Assembly (NCBI GenBank): GCA_048268105.1
Contig: JBLWWH010000009.1
Coordinates: 55,068-119,067, forward strand
DNA from: Profundicola sp048268105
GTDB taxonomy: Bacteria > Bacteroidota > Bacteroidia > Flavobacteriales > Weeksellaceae
Direction: 5' to 3'
Length of the DNA stretch: 64,000 nucleotides
Below the pieces are notes generated by a model, which was given only the letters and a program-made list of their open reading frames with translations, searched no databases and was not told where the DNA came from. Made by a program: the position numbers and the translations under genes. Within the stretch, counting starts at the first letter, position 1; the number at the start of each line of letters is the position of its first letter. Positions 37,904-47,330 of this stretch are shown here, one piece after another.

Positions 37904-38898
37904 TTAAGCACGAGATAAAAAAGATTACACATTATGAATATTGGTCATTTTGGGTGTTTTACATTCCTATGATTCCAATCTATCTGTGGTTGAGTTTAAG
38001 AGCTAGAAGTTTGTTGTACTTTACTTCTACTAATCCAGGACTGGAACATGGTGGTTTATTTAATTATTCGAAGTTTAAACTACAGGAACAAATTCCTTTA
38101 AAAAATCGACCTGAACATCAGTTTTTAGATCACGATAGCAGACGAGAATTCAAGCTTAAATTTGATTTTCCTTTTATCGCTAAACCCGATTATGGCGAAA
38201 GAGGAAAGCATGTAGATATACTTGAAAATCAAAAGCAAATAGATTCATACTTGAAGTTTAACTTAAAAGATATCCTTTTTCAAGAATATATCGATTTCCC
38301 TTTAGAACTAGGTTTATTTTATGCAAGATTTCCGCATGAGGAACAGGGAAAAATCATCTCGATTACAGCTAAGAAATTTCTACATTTTGTGGGAGATGGC
38401 AAAACAAGTTTAAGAGAGTTTATTGAATCTGATTCGAGAGCTTATTTCAATAAATCTTATCTGTACATGAAGTTTCATGACAAGCAAGAATTAGTTCTTC
38501 CGGATGGTGAGAAAATAATTTTAGAAGAAATTGGGAATCACAACAGAGGAACCTATTTTTATGATGGAAGCGATTTAAACTCTCCTGCGTTGGAACAGAA
38601 ATTAAATGAGGTTTTAAAACCCATAGATGGTTTTTATTTTGGTCGTGTAGATATTAAAACACCGAGTTTAGATGAGTTAGAACAAGGAAACTTTAAAATT
38701 TTGGAGATCAATGGCTCTAATTCTGAAGCTACTCATGTTTTTGATGAGAACTATAGTTTAATCGATGCGTATAAAGAAGTTTATAGACATCTCAAAATTC
38801 AGCATAAAATTGCTTTAGCTAATATTAAAGCTGGTCACAAACCGGAGCTATTAAAACATTTTATTCCTATTTTGACCAAATTCCTTTTCCAGTCTTAA
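37900..38898 (+). CDS. ATP-grasp domain protein with N-terminal membrane segment
   Basis: A 332-residue protein. Residues about 14-35 are hydrophobic (WVFYIPMIPIYLWLSL), so it may sit at the membrane. The ATP-grasp fold follows: FPFIAKPDYGERGKHV supplies the nucleotide-binding Lys and the Gly loop, FQEYIDFPLELGLFY the adenine pocket, and FKILEINGSNSEATH the metal-binding Glu and Asn. D-Ala-D-Ala ligase is the nearest well-known fold relative, but the substrate is unknown. It forms an operon with the DinB-like gene. Confidence 0.8.
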   Translation: MIKHEIKKITHYEYWSFWVFYIPMIPIYLWLSLRARSLLYFTSTNPGLEHGGLFNYSKFKLQEQIPLKNRPEHQFLDHDSRREFKLKFDFPFIAKPDYGERGKHVDILENQKQIDSYLKFNLKDILFQEYIDFPLELGLFYARFPHEEQGKIISITAKKFLHFVGDGKTSLREFIESDSRAYFNKSYLYMKFHDKQELVLPDGEKIILEEIGNHNRGTYFYDGSDLNSPALEQKLNEVLKPIDGFYFGRVDIKTPSLDELEQGNFKILEINGSNSEATHVFDENYSLIDAYKEVYRHLKIQHKIALANIKAGHKPELLKHFIPILTKFLFQS

Positions 38899-38953
38899 AC
38901 GATTCCTTTCGGCAAGTTTGTCAGTTAAAACCTTGTGGAATGAATTGTGAATA

Positions 38954-39709
38954 TTGAAAACCAAACAAAGATTTTTGAAAAATCAAGGCATCAACAAGGA
39001 GGCTATTTTCGTGCCCATCGGCTTAGTTATTATCATGCTTATTGTTCATTTATTGAACATTAGCGGCTGCTATGGGATCATACCGCGTTATGAAATCGGG
39101 ATCAAAGGAATACTATTAGCTCCCCTATTTCATTCCAGTTGGGAACACCTTTTCAACAATGCTGCACCCATTTTAGTGCTTGGATTTATGGTCTTCAGTT
39201 TTTATAAAAAGGTAGCATACTTACTATTAACAGTTGGTTGGGTCTTAACTGGCGCATTAGTATGGCTTTTTGCAGATTTGGGCATTCTCCCTTCAGACAA
39301 TCACATTGGCTGCCATATAGGAGCTAGTGGAATTGTTTACATGCTCGCCTTTTTTGTGTTTGCGAGTGGAATCATTCGCAAATCCCTTCCTTTGATTGCG
39401 GTATCACTGATCGTTGTATTTTTATACGGAGGAATGCTCTGGGGAATTTTCCCAGAAGAAGTGATTGTTTACACCAAAGAACAAGAAAGAATCTCATGGG
39501 AAAGTCATTTTTTCGGGGCCGTCGTCGGTGTTTTCTTTGCCTTTATCTGGCGAAACATTGGTAGACATAACAAAAAGTTTTCGTGGAAACAACGTGGTCA
39601 TTATGTCATGGAAGATGAAGAACTATGGCAACGTTATCTAGAAAAGTTCCCTGAAGAAGAAGAGCCTGAACCAGCTCCAGAGAAACCCAAATTTAAAGAT
39701 TTATTTTAA
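38954..39709 (+). CDS. Rhomboid family intramembrane serine protease, TTG start
   Basis: A 251-residue protease with six membrane helices. The catalytic Ser125 is in GASG (123-126) and the catalytic His185 in SWESHFFGAVVG; HSSWEHLFNN (60-69) supplies the oxyanion His and Asn. The start is TTG at 38954, because a stop lies two codons upstream and the next Met falls inside the first helix. A hydrophilic, acidic cytoplasmic tail (about 205-251) is rich in Glu and Pro. It follows the ATP-grasp gene by 55 bases in the same direction. Confidence 0.9.
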   Translation: MKTKQRFLKNQGINKEAIFVPIGLVIIMLIVHLLNISGCYGIIPRYEIGIKGILLAPLFHSSWEHLFNNAAPILVLGFMVFSFYKKVAYLLLTVGWVLTGALVWLFADLGILPSDNHIGCHIGASGIVYMLAFFVFASGIIRKSLPLIAVSLIVVFLYGGMLWGIFPEEVIVYTKEQERISWESHFFGAVVGVFFAFIWRNIGRHNKKFSWKQRGHYVMEDEELWQRYLEKFPEEEEPEPAPEKPKFKDLF

Positions 39710-39737
39710 TAAGAAAAATGCTTTATGATAATAAATA

Positions 39738-39780
39738 AAAAACCCCTAAATATTTATTAAATAAATACTTAGGGGTTTTT
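39738..39780. terminator. Bidirectional terminator between rhomboid gene and ybaB
   Basis: AAAAACCCCTAA and TTAGGGGTTTTT form a long hairpin with an AT-rich inner stem (TATTTATT with AATAAATA). A- and T-runs flank it on both sides, serving the two converging genes. Confidence 0.9.
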
Positions 39781-39814
39781 ATCTAAATTTAATATTGAAT
39801 AGATAAATTAAATT

Positions 39815-40126
39815 TTAAAAGCCCATTCCCGGAATATTTGGCATCCCTTGCTTAGCAACGTTTTCAACTTCAGAATCAAATTCATTTTGAGCTTTATCCA
39901 AGGCTTTGTTCAGTGTTAAAATCAAATAATCGACCAATTGTTCTTTATCTTCTAAAAGCTCATCTTCAATATTAAGCTCTTTGATTCTACCATTTTTAGA
40001 CACTTTAGCTGTCAATAATTTATCAGAACTAGCTTCAGTTAAAAACTCGTTTGCCATTCTATTTTTAGCTTCTTCTACTTTGCGTTGAGACTCTTGTAGT
40101 TGTCCCAACATTTTCATCATATCCAT
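39815..40126 (-). CDS. YbaB/EbfC family nucleoid-associated protein
   Basis: A 103-residue dimeric DNA-binding protein. It begins with the amphipathic helix MMKMLGQLQESQRKVEEAKNRM, has the central strands with ISEL-type sequence (VSKNGRIKELNIEDELL), and ends with the flexible Gly-rich PNIPGMGF. In many bacteria it lies next to dnaX and recR, but here it is alone. Length is normal for the family. Confidence 0.92.
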   Translation of the reverse strand: MDMMKMLGQLQESQRKVEEAKNRMANEFLTEASSDKLLTAKVSKNGRIKELNIEDELLEDKEQLVDYLILTLNKALDKAQNEFDSEVENVAKQGMPNIPGMGF

Positions 40127-40191
40127 ATGCTTTGTTTTAAAAAGTTAAAGATAAATAAAAAAAATGTCAATCGAAATTTGCGTGGTTTTGT

Positions 40192-40199
40192 TAACTTTG
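40192..40199 (+). promoter_or_regulatory. -7 box of the lipoprotein gene
   Basis: TAACTTTG matches TAnnTTTG and lies 21 bases before the ATG at 40221. Confidence 0.45.
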
Positions 40200-40220
40200 T
40201 GCCAACCAAATTAAATAAAC

Positions 40221-40769
40221 ATGCGTTTAGGAATTTTCATCCTTTTATTAGCATTTGTTGGCTGTAGTAAGGAAAACAAAGACCCACAAGAAGTTATCGA
40301 ATCAAAACCTTTAGAAATTTCAGGCAATGAGATTGTAAATTACATGACCTATTGCAATGATAGATTTGATATATGTATGATTTATCCAAGTAATTTCAGC
40401 GCACAGCATGAGCCTGCGAATGGCGATGGACGCACCTTTAGAAATGAAATTGATTCAGCTGAAATCGTTTTATACGGCTTCATTGATCAAACCAATCAAG
40501 GCCTACAACCCCAATTAGACTTATACAAAGAGTTTTTGGAGATTGATGCTCAAAATAAAATTGAAAACGGATACGAAATTTTAGGTCAAGACCTAGAAAC
40601 TGGCTTTAAACATAAGGAAAGAATCTTTATTAAGCCTGATTCTACGGCAGGCACTTATGCGGATGGAACTCCCATGAATATTATCTATTCACTACAATTC
40701 ACGTATCCCGTTGCCAAAGACAAAAAATATCAAAAATATTGGTCTAAAATGATTGAGAGATTGAAATAA
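40221..40769 (+). CDS. Lipoprotein of unknown function
   Basis: A 182-residue lipoprotein: the hydrophobic stretch LGIFILLLAFVG is followed directly by Cys15, in the lipobox FVGC. The mature part starts with a charged linker (KENKDPQEVIESKP) and a globular domain with two more Cys near residues 50-57 and the fragment ICMIYPSNFS. I recognise no family. It is joined to the next gene by six TAA units, the first of which is its own stop codon, so the two may be cotranscribed. Confidence 0.78.
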   Translation: MRLGIFILLLAFVGCSKENKDPQEVIESKPLEISGNEIVNYMTYCNDRFDICMIYPSNFSAQHEPANGDGRTFRNEIDSAEIVLYGFIDQTNQGLQPQLDLYKEFLEIDAQNKIENGYEILGQDLETGFKHKERIFIKPDSTAGTYADGTPMNIIYSLQFTYPVAKDKKYQKYWSKMIERLK

Positions 40770-40784
40770 TAATAATAATAATAA
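40767..40784 (+). repeat. (TAA)6 microsatellite joining two genes
   Basis: Six exact TAA units run from the lipoprotein stop codon to the first base of the next gene's ATG. Copy-number change would alter only the intergenic spacing. Confidence 0.9.
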
Positions 40785-41206
40785 TGACGAAGATTACATT
40801 AAAGAACATTTTACTTTACCTATTTACCTCCCTAACTATTGTCGCCTTTTTATTTATTACTTATCATTTTTTGAATGGAAGAATTTTTCGCTTAGATTTC
40901 TCCATTAAGAATGCGAACGAAATCGGACTATCACTATTAGCATTTAGCTTAATATGTAGACATATAAGTCATAATTTCATTCGATATGACCACGATTATT
41001 TAGCCTTAAAAATTAATAAGTTAAGCAGTCGTGAATTTTCATTTAGCTCAATTAAAGACTATAAAATTGTAGATAATAAATTAAAACTCTCCCTCAGAGA
41101 TAATTCCGAAGAAAAGTTTAATTTAATGTTTTTAGATGAGAAAGACATCAATCGATTAGATACCATTTTAAATATTCATATTCATGAATTTCTTCAAACT
41201 TCTTGA
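40784..41206 (+). CDS. Two-helix membrane protein of unknown function
   Basis: A 140-residue protein with two hydrophobic helices (LYLFTSLTIVAFLFITYHFL at about 10-30, and IGLSLLAFSLICRHI at about 48-64), followed by a soluble domain with a PH-like strand pattern (YLALKINKLSSREFSFSSI, then YKIVDNKLKLSL). The role is unknown. Its last 13 bases overlap the end of the converging obgE gene. Confidence 0.72.
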   Translation: MTKITLKNILLYLFTSLTIVAFLFITYHFLNGRIFRLDFSIKNANEIGLSLLAFSLICRHISHNFIRYDHDYLALKINKLSSREFSFSSIKDYKIVDNKLKLSLRDNSEEKFNLMFLDEKDINRLDTILNIHIHEFLQTS

Positions 41207-42183
41207 TTTAATTTTTCCCAAAGAATATCTTTCAATTCGGTGAGCCCTGTTTGCGCCACGGATGAGATAAACACAGTTGGCAAGTCTTTTGGAAGTTGCT
41301 TCTGAATTAAGGCTTTAAGCTCTGTGTCTAACATATCGCTTTTAGATATAGCTAGAACACGATCTTTATCCAACAACTCTTTATTATACTGTTCTAGTTC
41401 ATTTAGCAATACATCATACTCTTTTTTATGATCTTCGCTATCGGCCGGAATAATGAATAATAAGGCTGCATTTCGCTCAATATGCCTTAGAAACCTAATT
41501 CCCAAACCCTTACCATCACTTGCTCCTTCAATGATTCCTGGAATATCAGCCATCACAAAAGACCCAAATCCTCTATAATCTACAATTCCTAAATTAGGGG
41601 TTAAAGTCGTAAATTCATAGTCTCCTATCTTTGGTTTGGCCGCTGTAATCACAGACAATAAGGTAGATTTTCCTGCATTTGGAAAGCCAACCAATCCAAT
41701 ATCTGCCAACAACTTCAACTCAAAGACAATATCCATCTGCTTGGCTGGTTCGCCAGGTTGAGCATAACGAGGAGTTTGCTTGGTAGCTGTCTTGAAGTGC
41801 CAGTTTCCTAATCCACCTCTACCACCTTCTAAAACAACAAACTCATCACCAATATCTGTGATTTCTCCTAAGAAATTCCCTTGATCATCATTCACCACAG
41901 TACCTAATGGAACCTCGATGATAACATCTTTACCATCCTTACCAGTTGATCGTTGTTTTCCACCATTTCCACCTTTTTCGGCTTTCAAGTGGCGTGTAAA
42001 TCTCAAATGAAATAAAGTCCATTTATTAGGATCAGCTCTAACAATAATATGACCACCACGACCACCATCACCCCCATCAGGACCTCCCTTATCTACATAT
42101 TTCTCTCTTCTTAAATGAGCCGAGCCCGCGCCTCCTTTACCGGATGTAACATTAATTTTAACGTGGTCTATAAAGTTGTTCAT
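41194..42183 (-). CDS. obgE: GTPase ObgE/CgtA
   Basis: Essential GTPase that acts in late 50S assembly and stress control. The Gly-rich Obg fold fills 1-157 (KGGPDGGDGGRGGHI, GGNGGKQRSTGKDG). The G domain has the P-loop GFPNAGKST (166-174), switch II DIPGIIEGASDGKGLG, and ISKSD for guanine binding. At 329 residues it lacks the C-terminal OCT domain, which is normal for Bacteroidota. It is the last gene of recF-DUF721-obgE. Confidence 0.96.
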   Translation of the reverse strand: MNNFIDHVKINVTSGKGGAGSAHLRREKYVDKGGPDGGDGGRGGHIIVRADPNKWTLFHLRFTRHLKAEKGGNGGKQRSTGKDGKDVIIEVPLGTVVNDDQGNFLGEITDIGDEFVVLEGGRGGLGNWHFKTATKQTPRYAQPGEPAKQMDIVFELKLLADIGLVGFPNAGKSTLLSVITAAKPKIGDYEFTTLTPNLGIVDYRGFGSFVMADIPGIIEGASDGKGLGIRFLRHIERNAALLFIIPADSEDHKKEYDVLLNELEQYNKELLDKDRVLAISKSDMLDTELKALIQKQLPKDLPTVFISSVAQTGLTELKDILWEKLNQEV

Positions 42184-42235
42184 GGATTTATTTTAGTAAT
42201 AATTCTAGATGAATATTGTATATCGATTGTTTTCC

Positions 42236-42526
42236 TCACAAAAACTTTACCTCTTTTATGTATTCTTCTCCTATGTACTGATTAATATGATTCAGAATTT
42301 TTGATTTCCCGTAGGACAATTCTGATTTTAAAGCGGGTGAATTGAGTTTAACAAACAAAACCTGATTGCGCACAAACAACTGATCGGTGTAATTTTTCAT
42401 AAAATCCCCCATCTGGTCATGCCAAGCATCGATCGCCATACTTTGCAGTATTTTATCCTCCATTCCATGTTCTTTAATGAAATAGCGGATTGCTTCTGAT
42501 ATGCTTACCTCGTTTTTCTTCTTCAT
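42236..42526 (-). CDS. DUF721 (DciA-like) family protein
   Basis: A 96-residue protein. The hydrophobic core and FVKLNSPALKSELSYGKSKIL match the KH-like DUF721 domain, which in other bacteria is part of the DnaB helicase loader DciA. Its position between recF and obgE is common and supports a replication role. The DciA function here is inference from the family only. Confidence 0.86.
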   Translation of the reverse strand: MKKKNEVSISEAIRYFIKEHGMEDKILQSMAIDAWHDQMGDFMKNYTDQLFVRNQVLFVKLNSPALKSELSYGKSKILNHINQYIGEEYIKEVKFL

Positions 42527-42581
42527 TAACCCCTTTAATTACAATATTGATTTGAGCAGAACTCTATGACTTTTGTTGTAT

Positions 42582-43658
42582 TTATAGCTCAAAGATAACG
42601 TGTTTCTCATTGATTTTAGACAAAACATTCTGCGTTCTTTCAGGATGAGTGTCCGATAAGAAAATCTGTCCGAAATGTTCTTCGTTCACCAACTTAATTA
42701 ATTGCTCTACTCTGCTTTCATCTAATTTATCAAAAATATCATCTAAAAGCAAAATCGGTGTTACGTTCAATTGAGATTTTATAATTTCTAATTGAGCTAA
42801 TTTCAATGAAATTAAAAAGGATTTTTGTTGACCTTGAGAACCAAATTTTTTAATCGGATGATTTGATATTTTAAACTTCAAATCATCTTTATGGATACCA
42901 GAAGATGTATATTGCAGAACTTTATCTTTTGCTAAGCTATTCTTTAGGTAATCATGAGTTGTTTCCTCTAAGTCAGACTTATACTCAATTTCGACTATTT
43001 CTTTTCCTGTTGATATATATTGATAATATTTCTGAAAAATGGGTTTAAAGTCCTCTATAAAATATTTTCTTTTATCATATATTTTTTCGCCTAACTGCAA
43101 TATTTCTTGATCAAAAATATCCAGTTGAACAGCATCAAATGTACGATTGGCTGCAAAGTATTTCAATAGGGCATTTCGCTGTTGCAACACTTTATTATAG
43201 CGAATTAAATGGGCCAAATAAGTCGCATCTGATTGCGAAATAATACTATCTATAAACTTTCTTCGGACATCACTTCCTTCACTAATTAAATCTCTGTCGT
43301 AAGGAGAAATGATCACGGCAGGAAACTTTCCCACATGATCCGAGAGTCTATCATAAGCTTTTAGGTTTCTTTTGGCTGTTTTTTTTTGTGCTACATGAAC
43401 CCCACATTGAATATGATCCTCCTCGCCATCTTTATTGAACCATCCTTCTACCATAAAGAATTCCTCTCCAAAACGTATATTGAGCTTGTCTGAATGGTTA
43501 AAATAAGATTTCAGATGACTTAAGTAATAAATCGCATCCAAGATATTCGTCTTGCCTCGACCGTTGTTTCCAACAAAGGCATTGATTTTTGGAGAAAAGT
43601 CAAATGTCTTCTCTTCAAAATTCTTGAAATTATTAAAATGAATGCGATTTAAATACAT
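42582..43658 (-). CDS. recF: DNA replication/repair protein RecF
   Basis: SMC-like ATPase that loads RecA at gaps with RecO and RecR. Of 358 residues, the Walker A is GNNGRGKT (30-37), and a signature motif (FGSQGQQKSFLISLKLAQ) and Walker B ILLLDDIFDKLDESR lie near the C-terminus. Start MYLNRIHFNNFKNFEE is the family's typical N-terminus. It heads the recF-DUF721-obgE group on the minus strand. Confidence 0.97.
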   Translation of the reverse strand: MYLNRIHFNNFKNFEEKTFDFSPKINAFVGNNGRGKTNILDAIYYLSHLKSYFNHSDKLNIRFGEEFFMVEGWFNKDGEEDHIQCGVHVAQKKTAKRNLKAYDRLSDHVGKFPAVIISPYDRDLISEGSDVRRKFIDSIISQSDATYLAHLIRYNKVLQQRNALLKYFAANRTFDAVQLDIFDQEILQLGEKIYDKRKYFIEDFKPIFQKYYQYISTGKEIVEIEYKSDLEETTHDYLKNSLAKDKVLQYTSSGIHKDDLKFKISNHPIKKFGSQGQQKSFLISLKLAQLEIIKSQLNVTPILLLDDIFDKLDESRVEQLIKLVNEEHFGQIFLSDTHPERTQNVLSKINEKHVIFEL

Positions 43659-43688
43659 TTATATAGTCTTGAATTAGGCTTTATAAGA

Positions 43689-45377
43689 TTAAATTAAATT
43701 AACCCAAAGTCCATCTTCTGTTTTTTCTACTTTAGCTAACTCATTTTTAGTCAACTCCTTAATTGCTTTATCCCACTTTTTATTGGATAGATCCGATTGA
43801 TCTTTTAATGCTGATAATTCAATTTTCTCTGCTGACTTCAATATATCTAAAACTGTTTTAGCATCTTCAGAAACTTCTGGGGCTTTCTTCTCTGGCTTCA
43901 TCTGAGGGAAGAATAAAACTTCCTGAATCGATTGTTGGTTGGTCAAATACATAATCAAACGATCCATCCCTATTCCCAATCCTGCTGTAGGCGGCATTCC
44001 GTACTCTAGGGCTCTTAGAAAATCTTGGTCAATGAACATCGCTTCGTCATCTCCTTTGTCTAACAAGGTCATTTGCTCCTCAAATCGCTCGCGTTGATCG
44101 ATAGGATCATTAAGCTCAGAATAAGCATTGGCTACTTCTTTACCACAAACAATAAGCTCAAAACGCTCTGTAAGCTCTGGATTATCTCTATGCTCTTTGG
44201 TCAATGGGCTCATTGATTTTGGATAATCTGTAATGAAAGTTGGCTGAATATATTTCGCCTCACATTTCTCTCCAAAAATCTCGTCAATCAATTTACCTTT
44301 CCCCATGGTTTCATCAACTTCGATGTCAATTTCTAAGGCAGCGGCACGTAATTCTTCTTCAGATTTTCCATTAATGTCAAATCCAGTATGCTCTAAAATA
44401 GCATCACGCATGGTTACACGTGCATAGGGCGCTTTAAAATCAATTTCATGCTCACCAAAATTTGCTTTGGTAGTTCCGTTCACTTCTAAAGCAGAATGTT
44501 CTAGCAATTGCTCTGTGAACTCCATCATCCAATGATAGTCTTTGTAGGCTACATAGATTTCCATCGCTGTAAATTCTGGATTATGCGTTCTATCCATTCC
44601 TTCATTTCTGAAGTTCTTAGAAAACTCATATACACCATCCAAACCACCAACAATCAATCTTTTAAGATATAATTCATTAGCAATTCTTAGGTATAATGGA
44701 ATCCCAAGCGCATTATGTTGTGTAACAAATGGTTTTGCTGCAGCACCTCCCGGAATTGCCTGTAAAATTGGGGTCTCAACCTCAAAGTAGCCACGATCGT
44801 TAAAGAAAGTACGCATGGCTGTATATAATTTGGTTCTCTTCTTGAAAACCTCCTTAACATGTGGATTTACCACCAAATCGGCATAACGCTGACGGTATCT
44901 TTGTTCTGGATCTGTAAATCCATCATGCACATTACCTTCGGCATCTGTTTTTGGTAATGGCAATGGTTTTAAAGATTTACTTAAAAGTTGCATATCTTTT
45001 ACCATGACGGTCATTTCTCCCACCTTTGTTTTGAACAATTCACCTTTAATTCCAACAAAATCACCGATGTCCATTAATTTCTTATAAACCTCGTTGTATA
45101 AAGTTTTGTCTTCTCCCGGACACATTTCATCTCGGTTAAAATAAACTTGAATTCTACCCTCGCTATCTTGTAGCTCGGCGAATGATGCCTTTCCTTGAAT
45201 TCTTCTCGCCATTAATCGACCAGCAATACTAACTTGTTTACCTTCCTCAAAGTTGGATTTGATAGACGCTGTAGTGGCATCCACATCAAAACCTTCCGCT
45301 GGATAGGGGTTAATATTTAGTTTCCTTAACTCGGCTAATTTTTGTCTTCTAATCTGTTCCTGCTCCGATAATGCCAT
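43689..45377 (-). CDS. lysS: Lysyl-tRNA synthetase (class II) with C-terminal extension
   Basis: Charges tRNA-Lys. The OB-fold anticodon-binding domain (about 50-145) is followed by the class II core: motif 2 FRNEGMDRTHNPEFT and motif 3 GLGIGMDRLIM are intact. At 562 residues it is some 55 longer than E. coli LysS, because of a C-terminal tail (about 505-562) that resembles a small winged-helix module (KIELSALKDQSDLSNKKWDK). Such tails are common in this lineage and have no proven role. Monocistronic, divergent from the next gene. Confidence 0.97.
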   Translation of the reverse strand: MALSEQEQIRRQKLAELRKLNINPYPAEGFDVDATTASIKSNFEEGKQVSIAGRLMARRIQGKASFAELQDSEGRIQVYFNRDEMCPGEDKTLYNEVYKKLMDIGDFVGIKGELFKTKVGEMTVMVKDMQLLSKSLKPLPLPKTDAEGNVHDGFTDPEQRYRQRYADLVVNPHVKEVFKKRTKLYTAMRTFFNDRGYFEVETPILQAIPGGAAAKPFVTQHNALGIPLYLRIANELYLKRLIVGGLDGVYEFSKNFRNEGMDRTHNPEFTAMEIYVAYKDYHWMMEFTEQLLEHSALEVNGTTKANFGEHEIDFKAPYARVTMRDAILEHTGFDINGKSEEELRAAALEIDIEVDETMGKGKLIDEIFGEKCEAKYIQPTFITDYPKSMSPLTKEHRDNPELTERFELIVCGKEVANAYSELNDPIDQRERFEEQMTLLDKGDDEAMFIDQDFLRALEYGMPPTAGLGIGMDRLIMYLTNQQSIQEVLFFPQMKPEKKAPEVSEDAKTVLDILKSAEKIELSALKDQSDLSNKKWDKAIKELTKNELAKVEKTEDGLWVNLI

Positions 45378-45451
45378 ATAAAAAATCTTTAAGGTTGCAA
45401 ATTTACTACAATTTATAGGGATTTTTGCTTAAATTAGACAAAACTCCAATT

Positions 45452-46192
45452 ATGAAACAATTAAGTATACTTCTTTTAGGATTATTCCTATTAACTTCAT
45501 GTGAAATTACAGAGAAAGTCTACATCGACCAACAAGGAAATGTTAGCTACTCGTCTCATATGGACCTAACTCAATTGATGGATATGGTTCCAAAAGACGA
45601 GATGAATGAGGTTGATTACCCAATAGATTCCATATTTACGGTGGATGGTATCGCCAAGTCAAAAACAGAATTTTCTAAAGGCTTCGAAGGTGATGACGAA
45701 AGAGAGATCATGAAAAACTTCAAAATTCATGTAAAACTAGATGATGACGAAAGTTTTATGAATTTGATTTTGGATAAGAAAAAATTAAATGAGTTCAATT
45801 CATTTATGGCTAATCTTAAGAGCGACATAGAGACAATCAACGCTAAAAGAATCAAGCAAAATGAAACATTACCAGATTCTGCTCAGTTAGATTTAGTAGA
45901 TATTCCTATTTTTTCAATGCCCAAATTAAGCTATCACAAAAAATCATTTAAGCGTACGGGACCTATTAAGAGCATTACAGAATCTACTAAGAGTGAACAA
46001 ATGGAAGGCATGGAAGGTCTAAAGAACATGATTAAATTCAAACTTGAATATCATTTTGACCGACCTATTAAATCAGTTTCTGATAAATCAGCAAAATTGA
46101 GTCCGGATGCTAAAACAGTTTACATTGAAAAACCGATGTCAGAAGCCGCAGACGATCCAGAAGCATTTGACTTTGAGGTCAAATTTAAATGA
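45452..46192 (+). CDS. Lipoprotein of unknown function
   Basis: A 246-residue lipoprotein with signal LSILLLGLFLLTSC, Cys17 being the lipidation site. The start is ATG at 45452; the open frame upstream of it has no Met. The mature protein is mostly hydrophilic, rich in Asp, Glu and Lys, with YIDQQGNVSYSSHMDLTQL near its start. I recognise no family. It stands alone with a strong terminator downstream. Confidence 0.78.
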   Translation: MKQLSILLLGLFLLTSCEITEKVYIDQQGNVSYSSHMDLTQLMDMVPKDEMNEVDYPIDSIFTVDGIAKSKTEFSKGFEGDDEREIMKNFKIHVKLDDDESFMNLILDKKKLNEFNSFMANLKSDIETINAKRIKQNETLPDSAQLDLVDIPIFSMPKLSYHKKSFKRTGPIKSITESTKSEQMEGMEGLKNMIKFKLEYHFDRPIKSVSDKSAKLSPDAKTVYIEKPMSEAADDPEAFDFEVKFK

Positions 46193-46211
46193 TACTTAAA
46201 AACTTAAAATC

Positions 46212-46257
46212 AAATGGCAAATTAAAAAAGCTTAACTTAATTAATTTGCCATTTTTT
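46212..46257. terminator. Terminator between lipoprotein gene and holA
   Basis: AAATGGCAAATTAA (46212-46225) pairs with TTAATTTGCCATTT (46241-46254), followed by T. It ends the plus-strand lipoprotein gene. Confidence 0.88.
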
Positions 46258-46319
46258 TATTTAAACAATTGATTTCAAGCGCCAATTTATTTAAGGCTTA
46301 TGGTGACCCAAGTAATGCA

Positions 46320-47330
46320 TTAAAGTCTATAAATCTTATATACCAACTCACGCATTAAATCCTCTTCGGTGACAGAACCCGATGCTCCAACTCCTTTAGC
46401 TTTAACGTCGGCTTCTCTTAAAAATCCAATAATCTGAGTAACTTTTCTCAATGGATATCTTTTGGAAGCCGTTTGATATTCATTTACGAAATAAGGATTT
46501 ATTTTAAGTTTAGCAGCAACTTTCGCTGGGTTTTTATCGGGCAAAGCATGGTATATCATAATATGTGTGAAATACCTAAACATCACTGCCAAGGTGGCAA
46601 AAATTGAATTATCTTTTGGATTCTTTCCGAAGTATTCTATAATTTCAAAAGAACGCTTGATGTTGGCTTCAGAAAATGATTTCGTGAGCTCAAAATTATT
46701 GTAATCCTTACTAATACCAATGTATTTTTCTACCAGTTCAGAAGTAATTTTGTTTTCATTTTTTAATAAAACAGCCAGTTTATCCATTTCATTATGAATC
46801 CTGGATAGATCTTGACCAATATTTTCGGCCAACAACATTTTAGCTTTCTCCTCTAATTCAAAACCCTTAGACTTAGCTAGTTTAGCGATGTATGGTGGTA
46901 GTTGATAATCTCTAATTTTAGCTGACTCTGCCAGAACATGGTTTTTCTTAATAGCTTTAATCGCGCTGTTTCGTCCATCTGGCTTAGCAAATTTAAAATT
47001 AAAAACTAATATAGTTGAGTCCAAAGCATCGTTGGCATAAGCGCTTAAATGATCTAGTTGCTTTCGTAGGTTCTGTGCTTCCTTAACAATGATGAGCTGA
47101 TAATCAGACATCATGGGATACTGCCTAGCCTGTAGAACAATATCTTTCATCTCAATTTCATTTCCGTAAAATATATGTTCATTGAAAGCTTTTTCTTCTT
47201 CTTTCAATACATACTTTTGTAAATCCTCGGTAATAGCATCAATAAAATAAGGCTCATCACCCCACAGAAAGTAAATAGGTGCGAACTTCTTGTTTTTAAT
47301 ATCTTTGCGTATGGATTCGAATTCCTTCAT
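46320..47330 (-). CDS. holA: DNA polymerase III subunit delta
   Basis: Clamp-loader delta subunit that opens the beta sliding clamp. The 336 residues have the AAA-like N-terminal domain (IYFLWGDEPYFIDAI), the RDYQLPPYIAKLAKSKGF region, and the C-terminal collar with FELTKSFSEANIKRSF and LMRELVYKIYRL. As usual for delta, no functional Walker A is seen. Its start overlaps the divergent HsdR-N-like gene by 20 bases, so each promoter must lie within the other gene. Confidence 0.93.
   Translation of the reverse strand: MKEFESIRKDIKNKKFAPIYFLWGDEPYFIDAITEDLQKYVLKEEEKAFNEHIFYGNEIEMKDIVLQARQYPMMSDYQLIIVKEAQNLRKQLDHLSAYANDALDSTILVFNFKFAKPDGRNSAIKAIKKNHVLAESAKIRDYQLPPYIAKLAKSKGFELEEKAKMLLAENIGQDLSRIHNEMDKLAVLLKNENKITSELVEKYIGISKDYNNFELTKSFSEANIKRSFEIIEYFGKNPKDNSIFATLAVMFRYFTHIMIYHALPDKNPAKVAAKLKINPYFVNEYQTASKRYPLRKVTQIIGFLREADVKAKGVGASGSVTEEDLMRELVYKIYRL

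Noticed and set aside
38954..38956. Rhomboid as a gene truncated at its 5' end, because no ATG is present
   Set aside because: The TTG start gives a full six-helix protein with all catalytic residues.
40767..40784. (TAA)6 repeat as a phase-variable switch
   Set aside because: Unit length three and intergenic position mean that no frame is changed; only spacing could vary.
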